Of a stretch of DNA of 64,000 nucleotides, positions 25,251 to 36,072 are shown piece by piece. The position numbers were made by a program, and so were the translations under genes. The first letter of the stretch is position 1, and each line of letters opens with the position of its first letter. Source of the DNA: Occultella gossypii (GTDB taxonomy: Bacteria; Actinomycetota; Actinomycetes; Actinomycetales; Beutenbergiaceae); assembly GCF_019947135.1 (NCBI RefSeq), contig NZ_JAGSHT010000018.1, positions 1 to 64,000 on the forward strand, given 5' to 3'. The notes beneath the pieces are model-generated. The model was not told where the DNA came from. It ran no database searches and worked only from the letters and a program-made list of their open reading frames with translations.

Positions 25251-26276
25251 TCAGCGCCGTGATTTGATCCGCGACGCCTCCCGGGCATCGCGACCGCGGG
25301 TACGCACCTGCCGCCGCTGCTCGGCGGCGATCCGGTGGTCCGCACGGGCGGCCTGACGGCGCGCCTCGCGCTGGAGCTTGCGCCAGGACTCGAAGCGTCG
25401 CTCGCTGAGCTCCCCGGCATCGAGTGCCGCGACGACGGCGCAGCCCGGCTCCCGCTCGTGCGCGCAGTCGTTGAACCGGCACAGTTCGACGAGGGCGGCG
25501 ATGTCCTCGAAGGTGGCCGCGACGGCCTCCTCTGTGGCCACGATGCCCACCGACCGCAACCCCGGGGTGTCGATCAGGAGGCGACCACCGGGCAGCGGCA
25601 CGAGTTGACGGTGCGTGGTCGTGTGCATCCCGCGGCCGTCCCCGCGGACCACACCGGTGACCATCACGTCCGCGCCCGCGAGCGCGTTGACCAGCGTCGA
25701 CTTGCCGGCACCGGAAGGACCGATCAGCACCAGGGTCTGCGCCTCCCCCAGGTGCACCTCGAGCTCGTCGAGCCCGGCACCGGTGCTCGCGCTGATGGCG
25801 ACCACGCCGACGCCCGGAGCGACGGCGCCGGCCTCGGTGACCCAGTGGGCCGCGTCCGAGACCAGGTCCGCCTTGGTCAGGACCACCAGTGGGATGGCGC
25901 CGGAGCGCCACGCGATGGTGAGCATCCGTTCCAGGCGGCCCAGCGACGGTGCCGGCTCGAGATGCTCGACGATGACCACCACGTCGACGTTCGCGGCGAT
26001 CACCTGCTCAACGGACGTGCGGTCCGACCCGTCCCGGGCGAGCTCGCTCGTCCGGGGCGCGACCAGCGTCCGGTCGCCGTCGACCACCACGCGGTCCCCG
26101 ACGGCCGGGTGCAGCGGGTCGCCGACCACGGCCGGCAGAGTGCCGTCCCGGCCGGTGGCGATGGTCAGTTCCGCCGGTTCCTCGCCCGGACCCGCCGCGG
26201 GCAGCAGGACGGAGACCGAACCCCGGTCCACCCGGGAGATCCGGCCCTCGTCCGTGCGTGTGCCATCCTCGTCCAC
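25251..26276 (-). CDS. rsgA: ribosome small subunit-dependent GTPase A
   Basis: RsgA is a late 30S-assembly GTPase. The 341-residue protein has an OB-like N-terminus and a circularly permuted GTPase domain: TKAD (G4, about 134-137) precedes the GPSGAGKST P-loop (about 186-194) and DTPG (G3). A C-terminal zinc knuckle with FNDCAHEREPGC follows, then a very basic tail. The GTG at 26276 is supported by a TACCGT hexamer 7 nt upstream and by the lack of a ribosome-binding site. The gene follows malic enzyme on the same strand after 85 bp. Confidence 0.95.
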   Translation of the reverse strand: MDEDGTRTDEGRISRVDRGSVSVLLPAAGPGEEPAELTIATGRDGTLPAVVGDPLHPAVGDRVVVDGDRTLVAPRTSELARDGSDRTSVEQVIAANVDVVVIVEHLEPAPSLGRLERMLTIAWRSGAIPLVVLTKADLVSDAAHWVTEAGAVAPGVGVVAISASTGAGLDELEVHLGEAQTLVLIGPSGAGKSTLVNALAGADVMVTGVVRGDGRGMHTTTHRQLVPLPGGRLLIDTPGLRSVGIVATEEAVAATFEDIAALVELCRFNDCAHEREPGCAVVAALDAGELSERRFESWRKLQREARRQAARADHRIAAEQRRQVRTRGRDAREASRIKSRR

Positions 26277-26283
26277 ACCATCG

Positions 26284-26289
26284 ACGGTA
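26284..26289 (-). promoter_or_regulatory. -10 hexamer TACCGT, leaderless promoter
   Basis: On the minus strand TACCGT ends 7 nt before the GTG start of rsgA. No Shine-Dalgarno sequence is present. Confidence 0.55.
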
Positions 26290-26361
26290 GGCAGACCGGC
26301 AAGGGAATTTGCCGTGGGCCCACGCGGGCACCCGGCGCAACGGCGCGCGGACGGCCGTCGA

Positions 26362-27768
26362 TCAGTCCGGTGCGACCGCCGTCGGATCGGCCTCGGCCGC
26401 CGCCTTCACGGCGGCCGCGATCGCGGTGTGCAGGTTCGGGTGGAACACGCTGGGGACGATGTAGGTGGCGTTGAGCTCATCAGCGGTCACCACGCCCGCG
26501 AGTGCGTGCGCCGCGGCGAGCAGCATGTCATCGGTGATGCGCGTCGACCGGGCGTCCAGCAGGCCGCGGAACACGCCGGGGAACGCGAGGACGTTGTTGA
26601 TCTGGTTCGCGAAGTCGCTGCGGCCGGTGGCGACGACGGCGGCGTGCCGGGTCGCGATCGCCGGGTCCACCTCCGGCACCGGGTTCGCCATCGCGAACAC
26701 GATGGAGTTCGGGGCCATCGCGGCGATGTCCGCCTCCGTGAGCAGGTTGGGTGCGGAGACCCCGATGAACACGTCCGCGCCGACCATGGCCTCGGTCAGG
26801 GCGGCGCCGTACCGGTCCCCCTGGGTGGCCTCCGCGATCCAGGCGAGGGTCGGCTCCAGGTTCGGCCGGTCGGCCCGGATGATGCCCTCGACGTCCGCGA
26901 GCACGACGTCGCGCGCCCCTGCTGCGAGCATCAGACGCAGGATCGCCGAGCCGGCGGCGCCCGCCCCGGACTGCACGATCCGGACGTCGCCGATGTCCTT
27001 GCCGACCACCTTGAGCGCGTTCGTGAGCGCGCCGACGGCAACGATGGCGGTTCCGTGCTGGTCGTCGTGGAACACCGGGATGTCGAGTTCGGCGCGCAGC
27101 CGGTCCTCGATCTCGAAGCACCGCGGCGCGGAGATGTCCTCCAGGTTGATGCCGGCGAACACCGGCGCCACGATCTTCACGGTCCGGACGATCTCCTCGA
27201 CGTCCTGGGTGTCCAGGCAGAGCGGGAACGCGTCGATCCCGGAGAACCGCTTGAACAGGGCGGCCTTGCCCTCCATCACCGGCAGCGCTGCGATCGGGCC
27301 GATGTTACCGAGGCCGAGTACGGCCGAACCGTCCGTCACCACTGCCACCGTGTTGCGCTTGATGGTGAGCCGGACCGCGTCCTCGGGGTGGGCGGCGAGC
27401 TGTTGCGAGACCCGCCCGACGCCCGGGGTGTAGATGAGCGAGAGGTCGTCGCGGTGACGGATCTGCATCTTGGGCTGGATCTCGATCTTGCCGCCGAGGT
27501 GGGCGAGGAACGTCCGGTCCGAGACCCGCCCGATCGTCACGCCCTCGACGGTGCCGAGCGCCTCGACGATCCGGGCCGCGTCGTCCTCGCCGCCGGTGGC
27601 ACAGGTGACGTCCACCTGGAGGCGGTCGATACCCGAGGCGGAGACGTCGACGGCCGTGACGACTCCCCCGGCCTCCTCGACGGCGGTGGTGATCGAGCTG
27701 ACCGCCGCCGACCGGGCCGGCATCTCCAGTCGAACCGTGATCGAGTAACTGACGCTGGGTGCACTCAT
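26362..27768 (-). CDS. NAD(P)-dependent malic enzyme with N-terminal ACT domain
   Basis: The enzyme oxidatively decarboxylates malate to pyruvate. The 468-residue protein has an ACT-like regulatory domain at about 6-80, then the malic N-domain with IYTPGVG and [14 protein letters not shown], the [20 protein letters not shown] segment and a Rossmann NAD domain ([12 protein letters not shown]). The ACT domain suggests allosteric control by a small metabolite, probably an amino acid. The ATG at 27768 is chosen over an upstream GTG at 27789 on N-terminal appearance. It lies between the LacI regulator and rsgA. Confidence 0.92.
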   Translation of the reverse strand: MSAPSVSYSITVRLEMPARSAAVSSITTAVEEAGGVVTAVDVSASGIDRLQVDVTCATGGEDDAARIVEALGTVEGVTIGRVSDRTFLAHLGGKIEIQPKMQIRHRDDLSLIYTPGVGRVSQQLAAHPEDAVRLTIKRNTVAVVTDGSAVLGLGNIGPIAALPVMEGKAALFKRFSGIDAFPLCLDTQDVEEIVRTVKIVAPVFAGINLEDISAPRCFEIEDRLRAELDIPVFHDDQHGTAIVAVGALTNALKVVGKDIGDVRIVQSGAGAAGSAILRLMLAAGARDVVLADVEGIIRADRPNLEPTLAWIAEATQGDRYGAALTEAMVGADVFIGVSAPNLLTEADIAAMAPNSIVFAMANPVPEVDPAIATRHAAVVATGRSDFANQINNVLAFPGVFRGLLDARSTRITDDMLLAAAHALAGVVTADELNATYIVPSVFHPNLHTAIAAAVKAAAEADPTAVAPD

Positions 27769-27851
27769 CGCCTGCAGGACCGCCTTCACCGCGCTCGGAG
27801 GGAGTTGCGCCCCACGTCGTCGATCGGAGCGCCGTTCGCCATTGTGCCGCA

Positions 27852-27867
27852 GCCACTCCGCAGTGGC
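27852..27867 (-). terminator. small hairpin after the LacI gene
   Basis: GCCACT-CCGC-AGTGGC is a 6-bp stem with a tetraloop, 22 bp past the stop codon of the minus-strand LacI gene. Confidence 0.4.
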
Positions 27868-27888
27868 AGCCGCGGCTCGGCGGGGGCG

Positions 27889-28926
27889 TCAGCCGAGCGG
27901 AGCGGTGGAGCGGCGCACCACCAGTTCGGCGGCGAGGTCGAGGCGCCGGTTGATCGGCGCCTCACCCCTGGCGATGCCGAGCAGCATCCGGGTGGCGGTC
28001 GCGCCCATGTCGTAGAGCGGCTGGTTCACGGTGGTCAGCTGAGGCACGACCCACTCCGCCAGCGGCAGGTTGTCGTAACCCACCACCGAGACGTCCTGCG
28101 GCACCCGCAGGCCGAGTTCGTCGGCTGCTCGCAGCACCCCGAGGGCCTGCATGTCCGAGCCCGCGAAGATCGCCGTCGGGCGGTCCGGCAGTCTCAGCAG
28201 CTCCATCCCGTACCGGTACCCGCCGTCGACGCTGAAGTCGCCGTACCTCGTCAGCCCGGGGTCGAGCGGGATGTCGACCTCGTCGTGGGCGGTGCGGTAG
28301 CCGTCCACCCGGGCCCGGCTGCACAGCACGTCCGCCGGCCCGCTGATCACGGCGACCCGGCGGTGGCCGAGTTCGAGCAGGTGCCGGGTCGCGCTCAGCC
28401 CGCCGCTCCAGTTGTTCGAGCCGACCGTGGGTACCCCGGCCGGCGGCTCCCCGTCGGTGTCCACGACCAGGAACGGGATCGAGCGGCTCTCGAGCTGGTG
28501 GCGCTGCTCGCGGTCGAGTCCGGACAGGACCAGCACGACCCCGAGCGGGCGCCGCGCCAGGACCGCGTCGAGGAGTTCCTGGGGCGGGCGGTGCTTGCCG
28601 CCGAGCTCGGAGAGCACCACGCCGACGTGCTCGGAGGCGGCGACCGCCTCGACACCGCGAATGATCTCGATCGCCCAGGGCGAACCGAGCTGGTGGAAGA
28701 CGAGGTCGATGAGCGCGGGACCGGGAGAGCCGTTCGACCGTCGACGCCGGTAACTGTTCCGGGCGAGGACCTCCTCCACCCGCTCACGCGTCTTCTGGGA
28801 GACGTCCGGCCGCCCGTTGAGCACCTTCGAGACGGTCGGCACCGACACCCCCGCCTCGGCGGCGATCGACGCGATCGTCGCCTTGCCGCGCGGGGCAGGC
28901 GACTCAGGACCCGACGACTGCGCCAT
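27889..28926 (-). CDS. LacI family transcriptional regulator of the GH3/GH42 locus
   Basis: The 345-residue protein has an N-terminal helix-turn-helix (ATIASIAAEAGVSVPTVSKV, about 16-35, plus the hinge-helix region near 45-60). A periplasmic-binding-protein-like sugar-sensing domain follows. It is divergent from the GH3 operon across 211 bp containing shared CGAAAGTT half-sites, so it most likely represses that operon and itself until an oligosaccharide inducer binds. The ATG at 28926 has TAGGAGTGAGG as ribosome-binding region, and TAGCGT at 28962-28967 is a likely -10 element. Confidence 0.9.
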   Translation of the reverse strand: MAQSSGPESPAPRGKATIASIAAEAGVSVPTVSKVLNGRPDVSQKTRERVEEVLARNSYRRRRSNGSPGPALIDLVFHQLGSPWAIEIIRGVEAVAASEHVGVVLSELGGKHRPPQELLDAVLARRPLGVVLVLSGLDREQRHQLESRSIPFLVVDTDGEPPAGVPTVGSNNWSGGLSATRHLLELGHRRVAVISGPADVLCSRARVDGYRTAHDEVDIPLDPGLTRYGDFSVDGGYRYGMELLRLPDRPTAIFAGSDMQALGVLRAADELGLRVPQDVSVVGYDNLPLAEWVVPQLTTVNQPLYDMGATATRMLLGIARGEAPINRRLDLAAELVVRRSTAPLG

Positions 28927-28948
28927 GACTGACCTCACTCCTACCCGC

Positions 28949-29088
28949 AACTTTCGCTGCGACGCTACCACCTGACCCGACCGGACAGGCAACTGTTTCC
29001 GTTCCGTGATGCACCAGCCGTTGACACCGCTCACATCGTCGACTTAAGGTCGCCATCACAAAGTATCGGTGCAATTCCGAAAGTTTCG
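28949..29088. promoter_or_regulatory. candidate LacI operator half-sites CGAAAGTT
   Basis: CGAAAGTTTCG, a perfect 11-bp palindrome, lies at 29078-29088 just downstream of the GH3 promoter. Its half CGAAAGTT recurs in inverse orientation at 28949-28956, just downstream of the LacI gene's -10 element. The placement suits repression of both divergent transcripts. Confidence 0.5.
29021..29050 (+). promoter_or_regulatory. promoter of the GH3 saccharide operon
   Basis: TTGACA (29021-29026) matches the -35 consensus. TAAGGT (29045-29050) follows after 18 bp as the -10. The palindrome at 29078-29088 would overlie the early transcribed region. Confidence 0.6.
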
Positions 29089-29137
29089 CGTCGAGGCATC
29101 GCTGCCGAGACCCACAGCGCGGTGGAGGAAGGTCTCG

Positions 29138-31548
29138 ATGACCACAGAGATCTCAAGAGGGGCGGCCGGGCCGCCCGGCACGGCCGAGTCGGTCCACCCC
29201 TGGAACGACCTCCGGCTCTCCGGCGCCGAGCGGGCCGACGCCCTCATCGCCGAGATGACGCTCGAGGAGAAGATCGGGCAGCTCGTCGGCCTGTGGGTCG
29301 GCGCGGATGCGTCCGGTGGCGGGGTCGCCCCGCACCAGGCGGATATGACCGGCACCGGCCCCGCGTGGGCGGACGTGATCGACGGTGGCCTCGGGCAGCT
29401 GACCCGTCCGTTCGGGACCGCGCCCGTGGAACCCACGGCCGGAGCCCGCTCGCTCGCAAGTTCGCAGCGGGAGATCATGGCCGCGAACCGGTTCGGGATA
29501 CCGGCCCAGGTGCACGAGGAGTGCCTCGCCGGCTTCGCCGCCTGGCAGGCCACCGCCTACCCGGTGCCGCTCTCCTGGGGCGCGACGTTCGACCCGGGCC
29601 TGGTGGCCGAGATGGCGACGCTGATCGGGGAGTCGATGCGCGCCGTCGGGGTGCACCAGGGCCTGGCCCCGGTCCTCGACGTCACCCGTGACTATCGCTG
29701 GGGCCGCACCGAGGAGACGATCTCCGAGGACCCCCAGCTCGTGGCCGAGATCGGCTCCGCGTACGTCCGCGGACTGGAGTCCACCGGGATCGTGGCCACG
29801 CTCAAGCACTTCGCCGGCTACTCAGCCTCGCGGGCCGGCCGCAATCTCGCCCCGGTCTCGGTCGGGCCGCGCGAGTTCGCCGACGTCATCCTGCCCCCGT
29901 TCGAGGCGGCGCTGCGCGAGGGCGGGGCCAGGTCGGTGATGCACTCCTACACCGAGATCGACGGCGTCCCGTCTGCCGCCGACGAGCGCCTGCTCACGGG
30001 CCTGTTGCGGCAGGAGTGGGGCTTCGAGGGCACCGTGGTCGCGGACTACTTCGGGATCCGGTTCCTGGAGCGGCTGCACCGGGTGGCGGCCGGGCCGGGC
30101 GAAGCAGCCGGCCTCGCGCTGCGCGCGGGGGTGGACACCGAACTGCCGAGCGTGGACGCCTTCGGTGCGCCGCTGCTCGAAGCGCTCCGGGCCGGCCGGG
30201 TGGAGGTCGCGCTCGTGGACCGGGCCCTGCACCGGGTGCTGCGCCAGAAGATCGACCTCGGCCTCCTCGACCCCGACTATGCCCCTGAGCCCGTGGGCAT
30301 CCAGGACACCGGCGTCGACGCCGGCATCCTCGACACCGCGGCCTCACAGGACGTCGCACTGCGTCTGGCCCGCGAGGCGGTCGTGCTGCTCAGTAACCCG
30401 GGTGGCATCCTTCCGCTCGCGCCTGGGGCGAGGGTCGCCGTCGTCGGCCCGCTCGCGGACGAGGAGATGGCGATGCTCGGCTGCTACTCCTTCCCCGCAC
30501 ACGTGGGCGTCCAGCACCCCGAACAGCCGATCGGCCTGGACATCCCGACCGTGCGGGCCGCGCTGGCCGGCACCGGGCTGGACGTGAGCTACGCCCGCGG
30601 GTGCGACGTCACCGACCCCGAGCCCGGGGGCCTCGGCGAGGCCGTCCGGGTCGCCGCGGCGGCGGACGTCGTCGTGGTGGCGGTCGGGGACCGCGCCGGA
30701 CTGTTCGGGCGCGGCACGTCGGGCGAGGGCTGCGACGCCGAGGACCTGCACCTGCCCGGCATCCAGGCTGATCTGATCGAGGCCGTGCTCGCGACCGGCA
30801 CCCCGGTGGTCCTGGTGCTGCTGACCGGTCGCCCATACGCGCTCGGCGCCTACGCCGAGCGCGCGGCCGCGATCGTGCAGACGTTCTTCCCGGGCCAGCT
30901 CGGCGGGCGGGCGATCGCCGAGGTGCTCACCGGGGCGGTCGCGCCGTCCGGCCGGCTACCGGTGAGCGTGCCCCGCCGCCCCACCGGCGGTCCGGGCACC
31001 TACCTGACGGCGCCGCTCGGCGCCCGCTCCGGCGTCTCGAACCTGGACCCGACGGCGTTGTTCGGCTTCGGCCACGGGCTCACCTACACCTCGTTCGAGT
31101 GGGAGTCCGCGACCGTGGTGGACGAGGCGGGCGCAGCCGGCGCCACCGACTGGGACGTGGCCGGCGACGCGACCGTCGAGGTGACCGTGCGCAACACCGG
31201 TGACCGCGCCGGCACCGAGGTCGTGCAGCTCTACCTGCACGACCCGGTCGCACAGGTGACCCGCCCGGTGCAGCGGCTGATCGGCTTCGCCCGGGTGCCG
31301 CTCGACGTGGGCGCCGCGGCCCGGGTGCGTTTCACCGTGCCCGCGGACCTGACCTCGTTCACCGGGCTGGCGGGCCGACGGCTCGTCGAACCGGGCGACG
31401 TCGAGCTGCGGCTCGCCCGCTCGAGCGCGGACGTGGTCGCGGCGCTCGGCCTGCGGCTCGTCGGAACCGAACGCGAGACCGGACCCGACCGCGCACTGAG
31501 CTGCGACGTCGTCATCGAAGAGGCCGACCTACCCGCGGAGGTGACCCC

Positions 31549-31552
<4 letters not shown>
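29138..31552 (+). CDS. glycoside hydrolase family 3 (beta-glucosidase/beta-xylosidase type)
   Basis: The 804-residue protein has a GH3 TIM-barrel N-domain with KHF at 223-225 and the catalytic nucleophile Asp303 in VVADYFG. The alpha/beta GH3 C-domain and a C-terminal fibronectin III-like domain (about 660-770) follow. No signal peptide is present, so it should hydrolyse imported oligosaccharides from the non-reducing end. The exact sugar specificity cannot be read from sequence. The ATG at 29138 has a very strong GGAGGAAGG site. It is first in the operon and overlaps the permease gene by ATGA. Confidence 0.92.
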
Positions 31553-32576
<1,024 letters not shown>

Positions 32577-32583
<7 letters not shown>

Positions 32584-33503
32584 CCACCGATCCGATCCAG
32601 GCCGTGCCGGACGTCGCGGCCGTGCGCCGGTCCACGACCGCCATCAAGGACACCCGCGGGTACAAGGCGTTCAGCGTGGCGAACGTCGTGGTGCTCACCC
32701 TCATCTGCGCGCTCACGCTGTACCCCTTCATCAACCTGGTCGCGAAGGCGTTCAGCTCGGAGGGATTCATCATCGCCGGCCAGGTGAACCTGATCCCCCG
32801 CGGGTTCAACATCACCACGTTCGCGGCGGTGCTCAGCGACGACATGTTCTGGATCAACTACAGGAACACGGTCATCTACACCGTGGTGGCCACCGCCATC
32901 GCGATCGCGATGACCACCACGTTCGCGTACGCGATCTCCCGCAAGGAACTGAAGGGGCGCCAGTTCTTCATCGGGCTCGCCGTGTTCACGATGTTCTTCA
33001 GCGGCGGTCTGATCCCGAACTACCTGCTGATCAACGAGCTCGGATTCAAGAACACCATCTGGGCGATCGTCATCCCGAACGCGATCAGCGTCTTCAACCT
33101 GCTGATCATGAAGTCGTTCTTCGAGAACTTCCCCGCCGAGCTCGAGGAGGCGGCCGCGATCGACGGCCTGTCCACGTACGGGGTGTTCTTCAGGATCGTG
33201 ATCCCGCTCAGCAAGGCGGTGCTGGCGACCATGGTCCTGTTCTACGCCGTGGCGTTCTGGAACTCGTGGTTCAGCGCCTTCCTGTACCTGGACCGGGCCG
33301 AGCTCTACCCGGTCACGGTCTATCTACGGAATCTGCTCGCGGCCGCCACCGGCACCGAGGGCCTGGGCTCCGACGGCGCGCAGATCGCCGCCAATGTGCA
33401 GTCCGTGACGATGGTGCTCACCGTGCTGCCGATCATCTGCCTCTACCCGTTCATCCAGAAGTACTTCGTCTCGGGCGTGATGCTCGGCTCGGTCAAGGGC
33501 TGA
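32577..33503 (+). CDS. carbohydrate ABC transporter permease, YtcP/LplC type
   Basis: The 308-residue second permease has six helices, the EAA loop ELEEAAAIDGLSTYGVFFRI and the C-terminal FVSGVMLGSVKG typical of YtcP/LplC proteins. Two adjacent GTG codons are possible: 32577, 6 nt after GGGGAG, and 32580, which gives a 4-bp GTGA overlap with the upstream stop. The former is listed because of spacing. It completes the membrane channel with the LplB-type protein. No ATPase gene occurs in the locus. Confidence 0.92.
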
Positions 33504-33575
33504 GTCGCGTCCGTTCCCCCCACCCCCGCAACAACCGACCGTCGGATGCGACGACGCACAACCCCGGAGGAAACA

Positions 33576-35246
33576 ATGAGTAGGAATGCAAGGAAGGCCG
33601 CCGCCGGCCTGTTGACCGCGGCGCTGGCCATCACGCTCACAGCGTGCAGCTCTGACGGCGGCGGCGAGGGTGAGAACGGCCCGGAGCCGGGCGAGCTCGA
33701 CGACAACATGGTCGGCGCGATGGAGGACTACGGCATCGGCACCACGTTCGTAGCCACCGAGCCGATCGAGTTCTCCCTCCTCTACCGCGACCACCCGAAC
33801 TACCCGTTCAATGAGGACTGGTCGATCCTGCAGCACCTCGAGGCGGACAACAACGTCACGTTCGACTTCGTCAACGTGCCGCTCTCGGACTGGAACGACC
33901 GCCGCTCGCTGCTGATCAGCGCCGGTGACGCCCCGATGCTGATCCCGTCCACCTACAACGCGGACATCCAGCCGTTCACCGGCAGCGGCGCCGTGCTGCC
34001 GATCTCCGAGTACCTCGACTACCTGCCGAACTTCGCCGAGAAGGTGGAGGAGTGGGGCCTGCAGGAGGACCTCGACCTGCTCCGCCAGGAGGACGGCAAC
34101 TACTACCTGCTGCCCGGCCTGCACGAGAACCCGAAGCCCGGCTACTCGATCGCCATCCGGGCAGACCTGTGGGAGGCCGCCGGGATCACCGAGGACCCGG
34201 AGACCTGGGATGAGTTCACCGAGCAGCTGGAGATCGTCAACGAGGCCTTCCCCGAACTCGCCTACCCCTACTCCGACCGCTGGTCGGCGAACGGGCCGCT
34301 GGAGGCCACCCTGCAGGCGGCGTCCGGAAACTTCGGCACGGAGGCCGGCTGGGGCTACGGCGACGGCGTCATCTGGGACCCCGAGGCCGAGGAGTACGTC
34401 TACACCGGCTCCTCCGACGGCTACCGGGACCTGGTCACCTACTTCGCCGACCTGGTGGAGCGGGGGCTGCTGGACCCGGAGTCGCTCACCCAGGAGGATG
34501 ACGCCGCCATCGCGAAGTTCACCTCCGGCCAGTCCGCCGCGATCGGCGTCAACGACCAGGAGATCCTGCGGTACCGCCAGGCCTTCGCCGACGCCGGGAA
34601 CACCGAGGCCGAGGTGCGCTACCTCACCGTGCCGGCTGGTCCGGCCGGCAACATCATGGACGCCGGGACCGGCGGCCGGTTCGAGTCCGGGATCGCGTTC
34701 TCGGCCGACGCGGCCGACTCGCCGAACTTCGTTGCCATGCTGCAGTTCGTCGACTGGCTGTACTTCTCCGACGAGGGACTCGAGTTCGCCAAGTGGGGCG
34801 TGGAGGGCGAGACCTACAACACTGCCGCCGACGGCACCCGCACCCTGGTGGAGACCATCGACATCAACGGCCTCAACCCGGGCGCACCCGAGGCGCTGAA
34901 CACCGACTACGGCTTCCACAACGGCGTCTGGATGCTCAACCACGGCGCCACCGCGGACCTGGTCCAGTCGATGCTGCGCCCGGAGGTGGTGGACTTCCTG
35001 GACGCGATGAACGAGAAGGACGTCGCCCCGAGCGGGCCGGCGATCACGATGGATGAGATGCAGCGCGAGCAGGCGTCGCTGCTGCAGACCGCCCTGCAGG
35101 ACAACGTCATGCAGAACACTGCGGCGTTCATCCTCGGTCAGCGCTCGCTCGACGAGTGGGACGCCTACGTCGCCGAACTCGAGGCGGCCGGGATGTCCCG
35201 GTACGTCGACCTCGTGAACGAGGCCGCCGACGTCACGACCGGCTGA
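33576..35246 (+). CDS. extracellular solute-binding lipoprotein (LipO type)
   Basis: The 556-residue lipoprotein has a signal peptide with a lipobox LTAC, so Cys24 should be lipidated after cleavage. A Gly/Glu-rich linker and a two-lobed type 1 binding domain with many aromatic residues, suited to oligosaccharide binding, follow. The length is that of LipO/LplA-type proteins that pair with LplB/YtcP permeases. The ATG at 33576 has GGAGG 5 nt upstream. A strong hairpin directly after the gene separates it from the downstream part of the operon. Confidence 0.92.
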   Translation: MSRNARKAAAGLLTAALAITLTACSSDGGGEGENGPEPGELDDNMVGAMEDYGIGTTFVATEPIEFSLLYRDHPNYPFNEDWSILQHLEADNNVTFDFVNVPLSDWNDRRSLLISAGDAPMLIPSTYNADIQPFTGSGAVLPISEYLDYLPNFAEKVEEWGLQEDLDLLRQEDGNYYLLPGLHENPKPGYSIAIRADLWEAAGITEDPETWDEFTEQLEIVNEAFPELAYPYSDRWSANGPLEATLQAASGNFGTEAGWGYGDGVIWDPEAEEYVYTGSSDGYRDLVTYFADLVERGLLDPESLTQEDDAAIAKFTSGQSAAIGVNDQEILRYRQAFADAGNTEAEVRYLTVPAGPAGNIMDAGTGGRFESGIAFSADAADSPNFVAMLQFVDWLYFSDEGLEFAKWGVEGETYNTAADGTRTLVETIDINGLNPGAPEALNTDYGFHNGVWMLNHGATADLVQSMLRPEVVDFLDAMNEKDVAPSGPAITMDEMQREQASLLQTALQDNVMQNTAAFILGQRSLDEWDAYVAELEAAGMSRYVDLVNEAADVTTG

Positions 35247-35275
35247 TCCGGCCACTCCCGAGTCACCCGTTGCGT

Positions 35276-35311
35276 CGCCGCCCGGCACCCCACCCCCGGT
35301 GCCGGGCGGCG
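35276..35311 (+). terminator. intra-operon terminator hairpin
   Basis: Two 14-nt arms, core GCCGCCCGGCACC/GGTGCCGGGCGGC, are perfect complements around an 8-nt loop. It lies 30 bp after the lipoprotein stop and before the yesL-like gene. It probably reduces expression of the last two genes or stabilises the upstream message. Confidence 0.75.
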
Positions 35312-35376
35312 GCTCGGGCCGACCCCAGCCCGCCGACCCGAGCCGCCGACCCGCCGACCCACCCTGGAGCGACACA

Positions 35377-36072
35377 ATGACGTCCATGGCACAGCGCGAC
35401 TTCTCCAGCCGACCCATCTCCCGGGTGGCCGCGGTGATCCACTGGCTCGTGGTCCTGGAGGTGTGCTGGGTCCTCGCGTCGCTGCCCGGCCTGGTCCTGC
35501 TGCTCCTGCTCGCTCCGGATGCCAGCAACATCCCGCTGATGGCCCTCGCCATGGTGCCGCTCGGCCCGGCCACCGGCGCGGTCGTGTACTCCTGGCGGGC
35601 GTTCGGCGAGGACGGCGACCCCGAACCGGCCCGCTACTTCCTGCGCGGCTACCGGCGCTGCGCCTGGGACGTGTTGCGCTGGTGGCTGCCCGCGCTCGCC
35701 GCGCTGACGCTGATCGGCATCAACCTGACCAACCTGGACGCGGTCACCGGACCACCGGCCCTGCGCACCGTCCTCGGGGCGGTGAGCGCCGCCGTCGGGC
35801 TCGGACTGATCGTGGCCAGCGGCCACGCCGTGGTGATCTCGTCCCTGTACAAGCTGCGCACCCGGGACGTCGCCCGGCTGAGCATCTACTACCTGACCGC
35901 GAAGCCCATGGCGAGCATCGGCGTCGCGGCGCTCGTGGCGGTCGTCGTGGGTGCCGCACTCGGCGTATCCGACTGGCTCCCTGTGCTCGCCGCCGCCCCG
36001 CTGATCTGGCTGCTGCTGCGTGGGGAGCGTCCCGTCCGCAACCATCTCGAGGAGAACTTCATCGATGGCTGA
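35377..36072 (+). CDS. YesL/DUF624 family membrane protein
   Basis: The 231-residue protein has about five or six transmembrane helices and the DUF624 (YesL) layout, with a GPATGAVVYSWRAF segment and a central EPARYFLRGYRR motif. YesL proteins accompany LplB/YtcP/LipO transporters in Bacillus and actinobacteria, but their function is not established. The ATG at 35377 has GGAGC 6 nt upstream. The last 8 bp overlap the GH42 gene, so the two are coupled. Confidence 0.85.
   Translation: MTSMAQRDFSSRPISRVAAVIHWLVVLEVCWVLASLPGLVLLLLLAPDASNIPLMALAMVPLGPATGAVVYSWRAFGEDGDPEPARYFLRGYRRCAWDVLRWWLPALAALTLIGINLTNLDAVTGPPALRTVLGAVSAAVGLGLIVASGHAVVISSLYKLRTRDVARLSIYYLTAKPMASIGVAALVAVVVGAALGVSDWLPVLAAAPLIWLLLRGERPVRNHLEENFIDG

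Noticed and set aside
25615-28932. Plus-strand open frame of about 1100 codons opposite rsgA, malic enzyme and the LacI gene
   Set aside because: It spans three antisense genes with strong family motifs and shows no motif of its own.
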